A stretch of DNA of 42,002 nt from Phocaeicola plebeius (GTDB taxonomy: Bacteria; Bacteroidota; Bacteroidia; Bacteroidales; Bacteroidaceae). The notes beneath the pieces were generated by a model. That model saw nothing but the letters and a program-made list of their open reading frames with translations. It was not told the origin of the DNA and made no database searches. Below are positions 1-8,424 of this stretch, piece by piece. The DNA lies in NCBI GenBank assembly GCA_004558305.1, contig SFDG01000009.1:1-42002 (forward strand), read 5' to 3'. Each line of letters opens with the position of its first letter. Positions within the stretch are counted from its first letter, which is position 1. Both the position numbers and the translations under genes were made by a program.

Positions 1-54
1 AAAATCGCCGATGCGGGAAATGGCTGCATAAACAAACTGCCGAACTGTATCTGA
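1..54 (+). CDS. Possible C-terminal end of an upstream gene (partial)
   Basis: Frame 1 is open from the first base to a TGA at 52-54 and would encode 17 residues ending KLPNCI. The hairpin at 63-90 directly after the stop fits the 3' end of a gene. Too little is present to name the family, and a chance open frame of this length is possible. Confidence 0.25.
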   Translation, partial: KIADAGNGCINKLPNCI

Positions 55-62
55 TATGAAAA

Positions 63-90
63 GAGGATGTGCCTGTTTTGACACACCCTC
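63..90 (+). terminator. Hairpin, probable terminator of the upstream gene
   Basis: GAGGATGTG (63-71) can pair with CACACCCTC (82-90) with one A-C mismatch across a 10-base loop. It starts nine bases after the stop of the frame entering the window. From general knowledge, hairpins with GAGGGTGTG-type arms are common behind Bacteroides genes. There is no clean T-run, so termination strength is uncertain. Confidence 0.45.
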
Positions 91-707
91 CTACAGTTTC
101 GTCATTGGTAACTGGGGAGGGTATGTCATCATCAGTCGCATTCCTCCAGCACCACCACCATCTTCACCTTCTCCCCTTCCAGTCCATCGGCGACCGAATC
201 CGTATCCCTATCCGAGCAGGACGGCCTTCGCCGTTCCGTCACGAAGCGCGTTAAGAGATGTATCAACCTACGTTGAGCGATGTAGTAACCTTTGTGAAGA
301 GATATCACAACCTACGTTGAGCGATGTAGCAACCTTGGTGGAGCGATGCGCAGATGTCCGTCGGAGGGAATATTCCTTTGATACAGGTGCAAATCAGGGA
401 ATGCCTTACCATGGGGGAAAGGGTGCCCTGTGCCGGACTAATACAGAGTTCATTACTCCATGGATCAAGATATTTGCTATTCCAACTAAAGGTTCCGTAC
501 GAGAAGAAGGAAAGGACATCGGAGAAGGTGACAGTGGCCACCAGGCCCTCAGTGCAGGACTCCTGCCGCCGCTACCATCGCCAAAAAGTGTTTTGTCCTC
601 ATTTTATATTTGGTAAATAGTTATAATCCCTTAGTTTGTCCCGAATCCTGCTCCAAAGGCAGGCTGTTTTTCCCAAACCTGCAACGAAGCGTCCAAAAAA
701 ATATTCA
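91..707. other. Gene-free stretch; open frames not believed
   Basis: A 186-codon plus-strand frame covers 56-616, but it starts inside the hairpin, runs through a non-triplet 22-base repeat, has no recognisable domain and is proline- and cysteine-rich without the gene-like character of its neighbours. The other frames here are equally unconvincing. I see the degenerate repeat at 254-352 and no RNA gene or mobile element. A decayed gene or dispersed repeat element is possible. Confidence 0.4.
254..352. repeat. Degenerate 22-base tandem repeat, about 4.5 copies
   Basis: Copies start at 254, 276, 298, 320 and 342 (last partial), each resembling AGNGATGTAGCAACCTNNGT. Units 1 and 3 are most alike and units 2 and 4 are most alike, giving a 44-base higher-order period. 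The unit is not a multiple of three, so it does not behave as a protein repeat. There are no spacers, so it is not a CRISPR array. Confidence 0.7.
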
Positions 708-712
708 TTTGC

Positions 713-745
713 TTGGCTTTTATATCCAATAAAATCGTAACTTTG
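713..745 (+). promoter_or_regulatory. Bacteroides-type promoter for tkt-rpiB
   Basis: TAACTTTG at 738-745 matches the Bacteroides -7 element TAnnTTTG. A TTG at 713-715 lies 22 bases upstream as a possible -33 element. The tkt ATG at 767 would follow a leader of about 15 bases. Position and motif are seen; activity is inferred. Confidence 0.6.
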
Positions 746-766
746 CACAAACTAACATCATTTGCA

Positions 767-2779
767 ATGAATCACGAAAGCACACTAATGAACCGGGCAG
801 CCGACAATATCCGCATTCTGGCTGCCTCGATGGTTGAAAAGGCCAAATCCGGCCACCCAGGCGGTGCCATGGGCGGTGCCGACTTTGTCAACGTACTCTT
901 CTCGGAATTTTTAGTATACGACCCCGAAAACCCGAAGTGGGAAGGCAGAGACCGCTTCTTCCTCGACCCGGGACACATGTCGCCCATGCTCTACTCGGTG
1001 CTGGCCCTGAGCGGCAAGTTCACCCTGGAGGAGCTGAAGCAGTTCCGCCAGTGGGGCAGCCCGACACCGGGACACCCCGAAGTGGACATCGAACGCGGCA
1101 TCGAGAACACCTCCGGTCCGCTGGGACAGGGACACACGTTCGCCGTGGGCGCAGCCATCGCCGCCAAGTTCCTGCAGGCACGGCTGGGCGAGGTGATGAA
1201 CCAGACCATCTATGCCTACATCTCGGACGGCGGCATCCAGGAAGAAATCTCGCAGGGTGCGGGACGCATCGCCGGCCACCTGGGACTGGACAACCTCATC
1301 ATGTTCTACGACTCGAACGACATCCAGCTCTCCACCGAATGCAGCGAGGTGAGCACGGAAGACGTGGCCCGCAAGTACGAGGCCTGGGGATGGAAGGTGA
1401 CGACCATCGACGGCAATGACCCTGACCAGATCCGCACGGCCCTGACCGAGGCGAAAGCCGTGACCGGCCAGCCGACGCTGATCATCGGCAAGACGGTGAT
1501 GGGCAAGGGAGCACGCAAGGCGGACGACTCCAGCTACGAGCGCAACTGCGCCACGCACGGTGCACCCCTGGGCGGCGACGCTTACGTGAACACCATCAAG
1601 AACCTGGGCGGAAATCCGGAAGACCCGTTCCAGGTGTTCCCCGAAGTGGCCGCCCTCTATGCCGGCCGCCGCGAGGAGCTGAAGGCCATCGTGGCCGAAC
1701 GCTATGCCGCCAAGGCAGCCTGGGCGGCTGCTCACCCCGAACTGGCGGCGAAACTGGAGGCCTGGTTCTCCGGCAAGGCACCGCAGATTGACTGGGCGGC
1801 CATCGAACAGAAGGCCGGTGGGGCCACACGCGCCGCTTCGGCTACCGTACTGGGCGTGCTTGCCACACAGGTAGAGAACATGATTTGCGCCTCGGCCGAC
1901 CTCTCCAACTCGGACAAGACGGACGGCTTCCTGAAGAAGACCCATGCCCTGGCGAAGGGCGACTTCAGCGGTGCCTTCTTCCAGGCAGGCGTGTCGGAAC
2001 TGACCATGGCGTGCTGTTGCATCGGTATGGCCCTGCATGGCGGTGTCATCGCTGCCTGCGGCACGTTCTTCGTGTTCTCTGACTATATGAAGCCTGCCAT
2101 CCGCATGGCAGCCCTGATGCAGACGCCGGTGAAGTTCATCTGGACGCACGATGCCTTCCGCGTGGGCGAAGACGGCCCGACGCACGAGCCGGTGGAACAG
2201 GAAGCACAGATCCGACTGATGGAAAAGCTGAAGAACCACCAGGGACAGAACTCGATGCTGGTATTGCGTCCGGCCGACGTGGAGGAAACAACCCAGGCCT
2301 GGAAGCTGGCAATGGAAAACACGTCCACCCCGACGGGACTGATCCTCTCGCGCCAGAATATCGCCAACCTGCCGGCCGGCAACGACTATGCGCAGACGGC
2401 GAAGGGAGCCTACATCGTGGCCGGTTCGGACGAGAACCCCGACGTCATCCTCGTGGCTTCCGGCTCGGAAGTGTCGACACTGGAGGCCGGCACCGAACTG
2501 CTCCGTCAGGAAGGCATCAAGGTGCGCGTGGTTTCCGCTCCTTCGGAAGGGCTGTTCCGCAACCAGTCTGCCGAATACCAAGAGAGCGTATTGCCCGCCG
2601 GCGCGAAGATTTTCGGCCTGACCGCCGGACTGCCCGTCAACCTGCAGGGGCTGGTGGGAGCCAACGGCAAGGTGTGGGGCCTGGAATCCTTCGGTTTCTC
2701 CGCTCCCTACAAGGTGCTCGACGAGAAGCTGGGCTTCACTGCCGAGAATGTGTATAACCAAGTAAAGGCCATGCTCTGA
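767..2779 (+). CDS. tkt: Transketolase
   Basis: Thiamine-diphosphate enzyme of the non-oxidative pentose phosphate pathway, moving two-carbon ketol units between sugar phosphates in the cytosol. The 670-residue product has the normal family length. Visible are the N-terminal KAKSGHPGGAMGGADF segment, the substrate histidine stretch GPLGQGH, the ThDP-binding region around SDGGIQEEISQGAGRIAGHL and FYDSND, and the pyrimidine and C-terminal domains (HDAFRVGEDGPTHEPVEQEA). I chose ATG 767 over the in-frame TTG at 713 because the longer start would lie upstream of the -7 promoter element. The stop overlaps the rpiB start by one base (TGATG), so the two genes are probably translationally coupled and supply pentose phosphates together. 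Confidence 0.96.
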   Translation: MNHESTLMNRAADNIRILAASMVEKAKSGHPGGAMGGADFVNVLFSEFLVYDPENPKWEGRDRFFLDPGHMSPMLYSVLALSGKFTLEELKQFRQWGSPTPGHPEVDIERGIENTSGPLGQGHTFAVGAAIAAKFLQARLGEVMNQTIYAYISDGGIQEEISQGAGRIAGHLGLDNLIMFYDSNDIQLSTECSEVSTEDVARKYEAWGWKVTTIDGNDPDQIRTALTEAKAVTGQPTLIIGKTVMGKGARKADDSSYERNCATHGAPLGGDAYVNTIKNLGGNPEDPFQVFPEVAALYAGRREELKAIVAERYAAKAAWAAAHPELAAKLEAWFSGKAPQIDWAAIEQKAGGATRAASATVLGVLATQVENMICASADLSNSDKTDGFLKKTHALAKGDFSGAFFQAGVSELTMACCCIGMALHGGVIAACGTFFVFSDYMKPAIRMAALMQTPVKFIWTHDAFRVGEDGPTHEPVEQEAQIRLMEKLKNHQGQNSMLVLRPADVEETTQAWKLAMENTSTPTGLILSRQNIANLPAGNDYAQTAKGAYIVAGSDENPDVILVASGSEVSTLEAGTELLRQEGIKVRVVSAPSEGLFRNQSAEYQESVLPAGAKIFGLTAGLPVNLQGLVGANGKVWGLESFGFSAPYKVLDEKLGFTAENVYNQVKAML

Positions 2780-3222
2780 TGGAAAGAAAGACAATCGGAC
2801 TGGCCTCGGACCATGCGGGGTTCGAACTGAAACAGCATGTCATCGCCTGGCTGGAAGCCAAGGGATGGGCCTACAAGGACTTCGGTACCTACTCCAGCGA
2901 CAGCTGCGACTATCCCGACTTCGCCCATCCGCTGGCACAGGCCGTAGAAGGCGGCGAATGCTATCCGGGCATTGCCATCTGCGGCAGCGGCGAGGGCATC
3001 AGCATGACGCTGAACAAGCACCAGGGCATCCGCGCCGCCCTCTGCTGGCGGTCGGACATCGCCCACCTGTCGCGTCTGCACAACGACGCGAACGTGCTGG
3101 TGATGCCGGGACGCTTCATCGATACGGAAACGGCGGACGGCATCATGGAGGAGTTCTTCGCCACGGACTTCGAGGGCGGTCGCCACGAAAAGCGGGTAGC
3201 CAAGATTCCGGTGCGCCGGTAG
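2779..3222 (+). CDS. rpiB: Ribose-5-phosphate isomerase B
   Basis: Interconverts ribulose 5-phosphate and ribose 5-phosphate, feeding the transketolase encoded just upstream. The 147-residue protein belongs to the RpiB/LacA-LacB family. It begins with GLASDHAGFELK, holds the active-site cysteine loop ICGSGEGISMTLNKHQGIRAALCW and a later LHNDANVLVMPGRF segment. The active-site loop differs from the enterobacterial CGTGxG form but keeps cysteine and the glycines. The start ATG shares its A with the tkt stop codon. No separate promoter is seen, so it should be co-transcribed with tkt. Confidence 0.95.
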   Translation: MERKTIGLASDHAGFELKQHVIAWLEAKGWAYKDFGTYSSDSCDYPDFAHPLAQAVEGGECYPGIAICGSGEGISMTLNKHQGIRAALCWRSDIAHLSRLHNDANVLVMPGRFIDTETADGIMEEFFATDFEGGRHEKRVAKIPVRR

Positions 3223-3258
3223 GCCACTGCCGCTACCCCCCGACTGAAACACAAGGGC

Positions 3259-3305
3259 ACAAAGACACAAAGGTTTTCCGGACGGAAAGGCCGGCGTGTC
3301 TTTGT
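3259..3305. repeat. Short inverted repeat of the CACAAAG family
   Basis: ACAAAGACAC (3259-3268) is matched by GTGTCTTTGT (3296-3305), with CCG-rich sequence between them. It lies between rpiB and the DUF4468 gene and may act as a terminator of tkt-rpiB. The same CACAAAGNCACAAAG wording recurs at 4456-4704, 13607-13930 and 19070-19206. Confidence 0.5.
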
Positions 3306-3349
3306 CTCTTTCGTTTTTGATTACTTACACTTATAGTACTATGTTTTTT

Positions 3350-4447
3350 ATGAAAAGACTATTTCCACTTCTGTTCGCCTGTCTGCCGCTGATGGCTGCT
3401 GCCCAGGACGACAAGAACGACTCGACCGACCCGCGCTACCTGGCGGGGGCCGTCACCTACTCTACCGATGGGAAAGTGGAGTTCACCCACGACATCAAAG
3501 CCGCCACGCTGAGCAAGGAGCAGATTTTCTCGCTGATGAAAGACTGGGCGGAGAAACGCTTCCGTCCGGACGGCAAGCTGTCCAGCAAGGTGGTCTATAC
3601 CAATGCGGCCACGGGTGACATTGCCGCTGCCGCCGAGGAATACATCGTCTTCAACTCATCGGCCCTCTCGCTGGACCGCACACGCATCTACTATCAGCTG
3701 CTGATGCACATCGGGGAGGGCGACTGCCACCTGACGATGACCCGCATCCGCTACTGGTACGACGAGAACCGCGACGGGGGACAGCGCTATACAGCCGAGG
3801 AATGGATTGGGGACGACATGGCCCTGAACAAGAAGAAGACAAAGCTGGCGCCCATCTGCGGGAAGTTCCGCAAGGGGACCATCCAGCTGAAGGACGAGCT
3901 GTTCCACTCGGCGGCTGTAGCCCTGGGCCAGCAGTTGCTGAGCCAGGCGGGGGCTGCCGCACCCGTACAGCCGGCTCCGGCCCCGCAAGCGGTGGCTCCG
4001 CAGACCGTTCCGGCAGCTCCGCTCACTCCGGCCACTCCGCTGAACGCTTCGGCAGAACTGAAGGAAACGACCGTCGACCTCCTGCCGGCGAACCTGGAGG
4101 AGGTGGCTGCCAACGGACGGCTGACACTGACGGCTGCCAACGGGGAAGAGATTGAGCTGAAGGCTGCCTGCTGGGGTGGTTTCGGCAAGCTGTTCAGCAA
4201 GAGCGTGGCTTACCTGCTGCTGGACGAGAGCCGCATCGCCGCCACTGCGCTGATGGAGCAGAGCGACACGTACAAGATTTCGTTCTACACGGCGGGGCAG
4301 ACGCAACCGTGCGTCGTGGTGGAATGCAAGAAGTCGATGGCGCAGAAGATGTCGGCTGCTGACCTGGAGTCGCTGCATATCCAGGCGGATGCCTCGAAGT
4401 CGTACACAATGTACATGGGCGAGGTGCAGCGTGCGCTCCTGCGGTGA
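3350..4447 (+). CDS. Secreted DUF4468-type protein
   Basis: The 365-residue product starts with a signal peptide (KRLFPLLFACLPLMAAAQ; cleavage likely after the alanines). A region of about residues 30-130 resembles DUF4468, a Bacteroidetes domain of unknown function predicted to have a TBP-like fold (FSLMKDWAEKRF, then a strand-rich part with MTRIRYWYDENRDGG). An alanine/proline-rich linker of about 35 residues follows, then a second globular part of about 130 residues that I do not recognise. Function is unknown; an envelope location is inferred from the signal peptide. I chose ATG 3350 because it places the charged MKR directly before the hydrophobic core; ATG 3341, three codons upstream, is also possible. 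A large palindromic repeat follows the stop. Confidence 0.8.
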   Translation: MKRLFPLLFACLPLMAAAQDDKNDSTDPRYLAGAVTYSTDGKVEFTHDIKAATLSKEQIFSLMKDWAEKRFRPDGKLSSKVVYTNAATGDIAAAAEEYIVFNSSALSLDRTRIYYQLLMHIGEGDCHLTMTRIRYWYDENRDGGQRYTAEEWIGDDMALNKKKTKLAPICGKFRKGTIQLKDELFHSAAVALGQQLLSQAGAAAPVQPAPAPQAVAPQTVPAAPLTPATPLNASAELKETTVDLLPANLEEVAANGRLTLTAANGEEIELKAACWGGFGKLFSKSVAYLLLDESRIAATALMEQSDTYKISFYTAGQTQPCVVVECKKSMAQKMSAADLESLHIQADASKSYTMYMGEVQRALLR

Positions 4448-4455
4448 GTTCTTTA

Positions 4456-4704
4456 TTCAACACAGAGGCACGGAGGGCACTGAGTTATTATATTTTATAA
4501 ACACAAAGAAATAAAGGCACAAAGGATTATTTTATTCAAACATCATCTTTGTGCCTTTGTTTCTTTGTGTTTAAGAACAATTAGACAGAACACAAAGACA
4601 CAAAGGGACGAAGGATTATTTTCTTCAAATATCATCTTTGTGTCTTTGTTTCTTTGTGTTTATAAAAATATATAACTCTGTGCCCTCTGTGCCTCTGTGT
4701 TGAA
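4456..4704. repeat. Nested palindromic intergenic element, 249 bases
   Basis: The outer arms are near-perfect inverted copies of about 50 bases: 4456-4507 (TTCAACACAGAGGCAC...) and 4652-4704 (...GTGCCTCTGTGTTGAA). Inside are two further hairpins, 4499-4573 and 4589-4664, each with arms of the form AACACAAAGANACAAAGG and its complement. The whole gap between the DUF4468 gene and the FAD dehydrogenase is this element. No coding frame is evident. Its right end carries the -33 part of the next promoter. Confidence 0.85.
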
Positions 4705-4728
4705 TCTGACGAAAAATTACTATCTTTG
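4700..4728 (+). promoter_or_regulatory. Promoter for the FAD dehydrogenase/LuxR pair
   Basis: TATCTTTG at 4721-4728 fits TAnnTTTG, with TTG at 4700-4702 eighteen bases upstream. The -33 part lies in the last bases of the palindromic element, so the repeat may contribute to or limit expression of the gene at 4755. Confidence 0.6.
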
Positions 4729-4754
4729 TCCCCGAATTTACAACGAACATAACC

Positions 4755-6407
4755 ATGATCCACGAATACCAACTCCGCATTCTGCCCGAACAGGCAGCCA
4801 GCGAACAGGCACTGAAGCAGTACATCGGCCGCGAAAAAGGACTGGATGTGCGCACTCTTACGGCGGTGCGCGTGCTCAAGCGCAGCATCGATGCCCGCCA
4901 GCGCACCATCTATGTGAACCTCACCGTACGGGCATTCGTCAACGAAACGCCCACGGAGGAGGAATTTGAACGTACTATATATAATAAGGTGGAGGGAAAG
5001 CCCGCCGTCATTGTGGTGGGGGCCGGACCCGGCGGACTGTTTGCCGCCCTACGCCTCATCGAACTGGGACTGCGCCCCATCGTGGTGGAGCGGGGAAAGA
5101 ATGTACGGGAACGCAAGGAGGACCTGGCCCGCATCAGCCGCGAGCACAAGGTGAACGCCGAGTCGAACTACAGCTTCGGCGAAGGCGGGGCCGGTGCCTA
5201 CTCGGACGGAAAGCTCTATACGCGGAGCAAGAAGAGGGGGAACGTGGACAAAATCCTAAACGTGTTCTGCCAGCACGGCGCCAGTCCTTCTATCCGGGTG
5301 GATGCCCATCCGCACATCGGGACGGACAAGTTGCCGCGGGTCATCGAGAACATGCGCAACACCATCCTGGACTGCGGTGGCGAGGTGCATTTCGAGACGC
5401 GGATGGACGCGCTGATCATTGAGAACGGACGGGTGGAGGGCATCGAGACAAGCACGGGCCGGACCTTCCGGGGACCGGTGATCCTGGCAACGGGGCATTC
5501 GGCCCGCGATGTCTACCGCTGGCTCTATGCCCATCGGGTACCCATCGAGCTGAAGGGACTGGCCGTGGGCGTTCGGCTGGAGCATCCGTCGCTCCTCATC
5601 GACCAGCTACAGTACCACAACAAGAACGGGCGGGGCAAGTACCTGCCGGCTGCGGAATATAGCTTCGTGCAGCAGGTGGGCGGACGCGGAGTCTACAGCT
5701 TCTGCATGTGTCCTGGCGGTTTTGTGGTGCCGGCGGCCAGCGGTCCGCACCAGCTGGTGGTGAACGGCATGAGTCCCAGTAACCGCGGCACGCAGTGGAG
5801 CAACTCGGGCATGGTGGTGGAGCTGCGTCCGGAAGACCTCTCCCACCCCGACCTGGCCTTCCAGGCTCCCGAGGTGATAGAAGGGTCGGCAGAGGCGGCC
5901 ACGCTGCAGCTGATGGAGGAGAGCCGCACGGACCACGGGGATGCGCCCCATCCGCTGGCGATGATGCGGCTGCAGGAGCAGCTGGAACAGGCCTGCTGGC
6001 AGCAGGGAAACCTGCGGCAGACGGCACCGGCACAGCGGATGGCCGACTTCACCCGGAAGAAGCTGAGCTACGACCTGCCCAAGAGTTCGTATAGCCCGGG
6101 ACTGGTGTCCTCGCCGCTGCACTTCTGGCTGCCGAAGTTCGTCAGCGAGCGGCTGAGCCAGGGTTTCCAGCTCTTCGGGAAGAGCCAGCGGGGCTTCCTG
6201 ACCAACGAGGCGATGATGATAGCAGTGGAGACTCGTACCTCGTCGCCGGTGCGCATAGTGCGCGACAAGGACAGCCTGCAGCACCCGCATGTGGAGGGTC
6301 TGTTCCCCTGCGGCGAGGGGGCCGGCTATGCCGGCGGCATCGTGTCGGCAGGTATCGACGGCGAACGCTGCGCCGAAGCGGCAGCGGCTTATCTGGGAAG
6401 GAGCTGA
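4755..6407 (+). CDS. NAD(P)/FAD-dependent dehydrogenase (COG2509 type)
   Basis: A 550-residue predicted flavoprotein. An N-terminal domain of about 80 residues precedes a Rossmann dinucleotide-binding motif, VIVVGAGPGGLFAALRLIE (GAGPGG at 89-94), ending in the acidic strand VVERG. The segment YSFGEGGAGAYSDGKLYTR, the second glycine motif ILATGHSARDVY, and the C-terminal FAD contact GEGAGYAGGIVSAGIDGERCAEA are typical of the uncharacterised FAD-dependent dehydrogenases of COG2509. Substrate and physiological role are unknown. A LuxR-type regulator starts three bases after its stop, so the two form an operon and the regulator may relate to this enzyme. Confidence 0.88.
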   Translation: MIHEYQLRILPEQAASEQALKQYIGREKGLDVRTLTAVRVLKRSIDARQRTIYVNLTVRAFVNETPTEEEFERTIYNKVEGKPAVIVVGAGPGGLFAALRLIELGLRPIVVERGKNVRERKEDLARISREHKVNAESNYSFGEGGAGAYSDGKLYTRSKKRGNVDKILNVFCQHGASPSIRVDAHPHIGTDKLPRVIENMRNTILDCGGEVHFETRMDALIIENGRVEGIETSTGRTFRGPVILATGHSARDVYRWLYAHRVPIELKGLAVGVRLEHPSLLIDQLQYHNKNGRGKYLPAAEYSFVQQVGGRGVYSFCMCPGGFVVPAASGPHQLVVNGMSPSNRGTQWSNSGMVVELRPEDLSHPDLAFQAPEVIEGSAEAATLQLMEESRTDHGDAPHPLAMMRLQEQLEQACWQQGNLRQTAPAQRMADFTRKKLSYDLPKSSYSPGLVSSPLHFWLPKFVSERLSQGFQLFGKSQRGFLTNEAMMIAVETRTSSPVRIVRDKDSLQHPHVEGLFPCGEGAGYAGGIVSAGIDGERCAEAAAAYLGRS

Positions 6408-6410
6408 GCC

Positions 6411-6995
6411 ATGCGACCGGAGATTGCCATTCTGGAGCCGAACACGCTGACGGCCTTGGGACTGCGGACCATCCTGGAAGAGATGCTGCCGGCAGCGGTC
6501 ATCCGCGTCTTCGCCTCCTTCTGCGCCCTGACGGACGACACGCCGGACATGTATGCCCACTACTTCGTGGCTTCGCAACTGTTCTTCGAACATACGGCAT
6601 TCTTCCGCGAACGGCAGCGGAAGACGATTGTACTGACAGCCGGGGAGACACCGCTGCTGAACGGCCTCCCGACCCTGAACGTGCTCCTGCCGCAGGATGC
6701 ACTGGTCAAGGCTATCCTGGAGCTGCAACGGCGGGGCCATGAGCGGTCGCATCCCGCCGCCGCATCGGCTGCCGCGCAGGATAACTGCCGGGAACTGTCG
6801 CCCCGCGAGCAGGAGGTACTGGTGCTGGTGGTGAAAGGACTCATCAACAAGGAGATTGCGGAGAAGCTGAACATCAGCCTGACGACCGTCATCACGCACC
6901 GCAAAAACATTACGGAGAAGTTGGGCATCAAGGCTGTGTCGGGACTGGCCATCTATGCCGTGATGCACGGCTACATCGAGGCGGGCAGCATCTGA
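6411..6995 (+). CDS. LuxR-type DNA-binding regulator with degenerate receiver-like N-terminus
   Basis: The 194-residue product ends in a LuxR/NarL helix-turn-helix domain (about 128-190): LSPREQEVLVLVVKGLINKE, then EIAEKLNISLTTVITHRKNI. The first 105 residues have the size and strand pattern of a response-regulator receiver. However, the usual acidic pocket is not evident, and where the phospho-acceptor Asp is expected the sequence reads YAHYFVASQ. Phosphorylation by a histidine kinase therefore looks unlikely, and no kinase gene is nearby. It is co-transcribed with the FAD dehydrogenase (three-base gap). Targets are unknown. A hairpin at 7000-7049 ends the operon. Confidence 0.85.
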   Translation: MRPEIAILEPNTLTALGLRTILEEMLPAAVIRVFASFCALTDDTPDMYAHYFVASQLFFEHTAFFRERQRKTIVLTAGETPLLNGLPTLNVLLPQDALVKAILELQRRGHERSHPAAASAAAQDNCRELSPREQEVLVLVVKGLINKEIAEKLNISLTTVITHRKNITEKLGIKAVSGLAIYAVMHGYIEAGSI

Positions 6996-6999
6996 TAGG

Positions 7000-7049
7000 G
7001 GACTGTCCGAGAAGTATGGAATAGTACTCTCGGAGTTCTCGGACAATCC
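7000..7049. terminator. Hairpin between convergent genes
   Basis: GGACTGTCCGAGAA (7000-7013) pairs with TTCTCGGACAATCC (7036-7049) with one mismatch around a 22-base loop. It begins just after the LuxR stop and ends ten bases before the MATE stop, so it can serve both strands. No long T-run is present. Confidence 0.6.
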
Positions 7050-7058
7050 GTCTTAAGT

Positions 7059-8399
7059 CTATGCCCCCTGTAAATGGTGAATCGTACGCAGCGAAACGCA
7101 GAGCATCACCAAAGCGCTGACACCGTCGATAATCGGTGCCGACAAAAAGATGGCTTGCACGGGTGGGAGCACCCCCAAACGGGGAAGCAGCACAATCAAA
7201 GGGACAGAAAGTAGCAAACGGCGAAAGACAACCAGCCCGATTGCCAGCCTGACTTGTCGCACGAAGCGCAAGGTATTCATGCAGACAAAGGGAATACCCA
7301 TCAAGAAGCCCGCCAAGAAATAGGTGCGCAGATAGCGACTTGCGAAGGTAGCAATCTCCGCATCGTTGGTGAACAAACGGCAGACACCACCTGGAGCCAC
7401 CATCATCACTAACCAAATCACAGAGCAGATGGCAATGCTCCAAGTTATCAGCAGATGGGCGCATTGCCGCACCCGCTCGAAGCTACGCCTCCCAAAGTTG
7501 TAACTCATCATGGGCTGCATGGCCATGCTCAATCCCATGATGAGATAGGCAATGATATGACCCATCGCGTAATAGACCGCCATTGCACCTACCGCTACAT
7601 CGCCCCCGTAAGTGGAGAGGCTTGCATTATAAAGCAGGCCGACCAAGGCCTCGCAAGCCATCGCAAGGAAGGGAGCAAACCCCATCCCGAGGCATACGCC
7701 CAGCCACTTTCGGTCTATCCCCAAATGGATAGCGGTCAACCGGATGGGATGATGCGAGAAGAAAAGGTGTCGCACCACCTGCAGGGCCGAAACCATCATA
7801 CTGAGGGTGGTCGCCAAGGCCGCACCTCGCAATCCCCAGCCAAAGCCGAAGATGAACAATGGGTCGAGCAGCAGGTTGAGCAACACCGACATGCCAATGA
7901 TACGCATCCCCAGCTTCGTCAACCCCTGTCCCGTGAGAAACTGCGCCATTCCGATGGTCAGATTCGTTGGGAGAATGCCCCATGCAATAATCCCCAAATA
8001 GGTTTTTGCATAGGGCATCATCTCCGAACTGGTTCCGCAGCCGGCCAGCAGCACTTCCTGGAAGAAACCGATACCGACAGCGAGCAGCAGGCTGATTGAA
8101 CAGAGAAACGAGAGGCTGGTTCCCACTACCCGATGGGCCTGCTCCACTTTCTGCTCACCGAGGAGGATGGCCACCCAAGGAGACCCTCCAGCCACTAACG
8201 AAGCAATGGCTGTCGTGAAAAGAAGAATCGGCGTGGAGAGACCGATGGCCGTGAACGATTCGCCGCCACAGCCCTCGATGTGCCCCACATACATGCGATC
8301 CAAGAAATTATTGGCCAAGATTGTCAACTGCCCGATAATAGCTGGGATAGCCATCTGCCGAAACAGTACAGGGATTGGCTCCGTCCCAAGATGAGTCAT
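7059..8399 (-). CDS. MATE family efflux transporter
   Basis: A 446-residue, very hydrophobic protein with about twelve predicted membrane helices. It has the multidrug and toxin extrusion layout: an N-terminal PVLFRQMAIPAIIGQLTILA helix, a first half with LVAGGSPWVAILLGEQ and a repeat-related second half (YAMGHIIAYLIMGLSMAMQPMMSYNFG). Such proteins export small molecules or lipid-linked compounds using an ion gradient. The open frame reaches back to 8576, but ATG 8399 (MTHLGTEPIPV) matches the normal MATE N-terminus and lies 25 bases after the upstream stop. It is the last gene of the sulfotransferase - carrier/thioesterase - MATE operon, so its cargo may be the product of those enzymes (inference). 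Confidence 0.9.
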   Translation of the reverse strand: MTHLGTEPIPVLFRQMAIPAIIGQLTILANNFLDRMYVGHIEGCGGESFTAIGLSTPILLFTTAIASLVAGGSPWVAILLGEQKVEQAHRVVGTSLSFLCSISLLLAVGIGFFQEVLLAGCGTSSEMMPYAKTYLGIIAWGILPTNLTIGMAQFLTGQGLTKLGMRIIGMSVLLNLLLDPLFIFGFGWGLRGAALATTLSMMVSALQVVRHLFFSHHPIRLTAIHLGIDRKWLGVCLGMGFAPFLAMACEALVGLLYNASLSTYGGDVAVGAMAVYYAMGHIIAYLIMGLSMAMQPMMSYNFGRRSFERVRQCAHLLITWSIAICSVIWLVMMVAPGGVCRLFTNDAEIATFASRYLRTYFLAGFLMGIPFVCMNTLRFVRQVRLAIGLVVFRRLLLSVPLIVLLPRLGVLPPVQAIFLSAPIIDGVSALVMLCVSLRTIHHLQGA

Positions 8400-8424
8400 G
8401 TCCTGTCGGGGAGTTGTTCCTTGG

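Noticed and set aside
254..352. Possible CRISPR array
   Set aside because: Units are adjacent with no spacers and diverge from one another; no cas genes are present.
56..616. 186-codon plus-strand open frame at the left end
   Set aside because: It begins in a hairpin and passes through a 22-base non-triplet repeat; no domain or gene-like codon pattern.
713..766. Upstream TTG start for transketolase
   Set aside because: It would place the start codon upstream of the -7 promoter element and adds 18 residues unlike the family.
911..2794. 627-codon antisense open frame across tkt
   Set aside because: It is the mirror of a clear transketolase gene in GC-rich codons and shows no protein family features.
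4456..4704. Possible insertion sequence or invertible promoter
   Set aside because: No transposase or recombinase frame lies inside or beside it, and the inner sequence is itself palindromic rather than a promoter-bearing segment.
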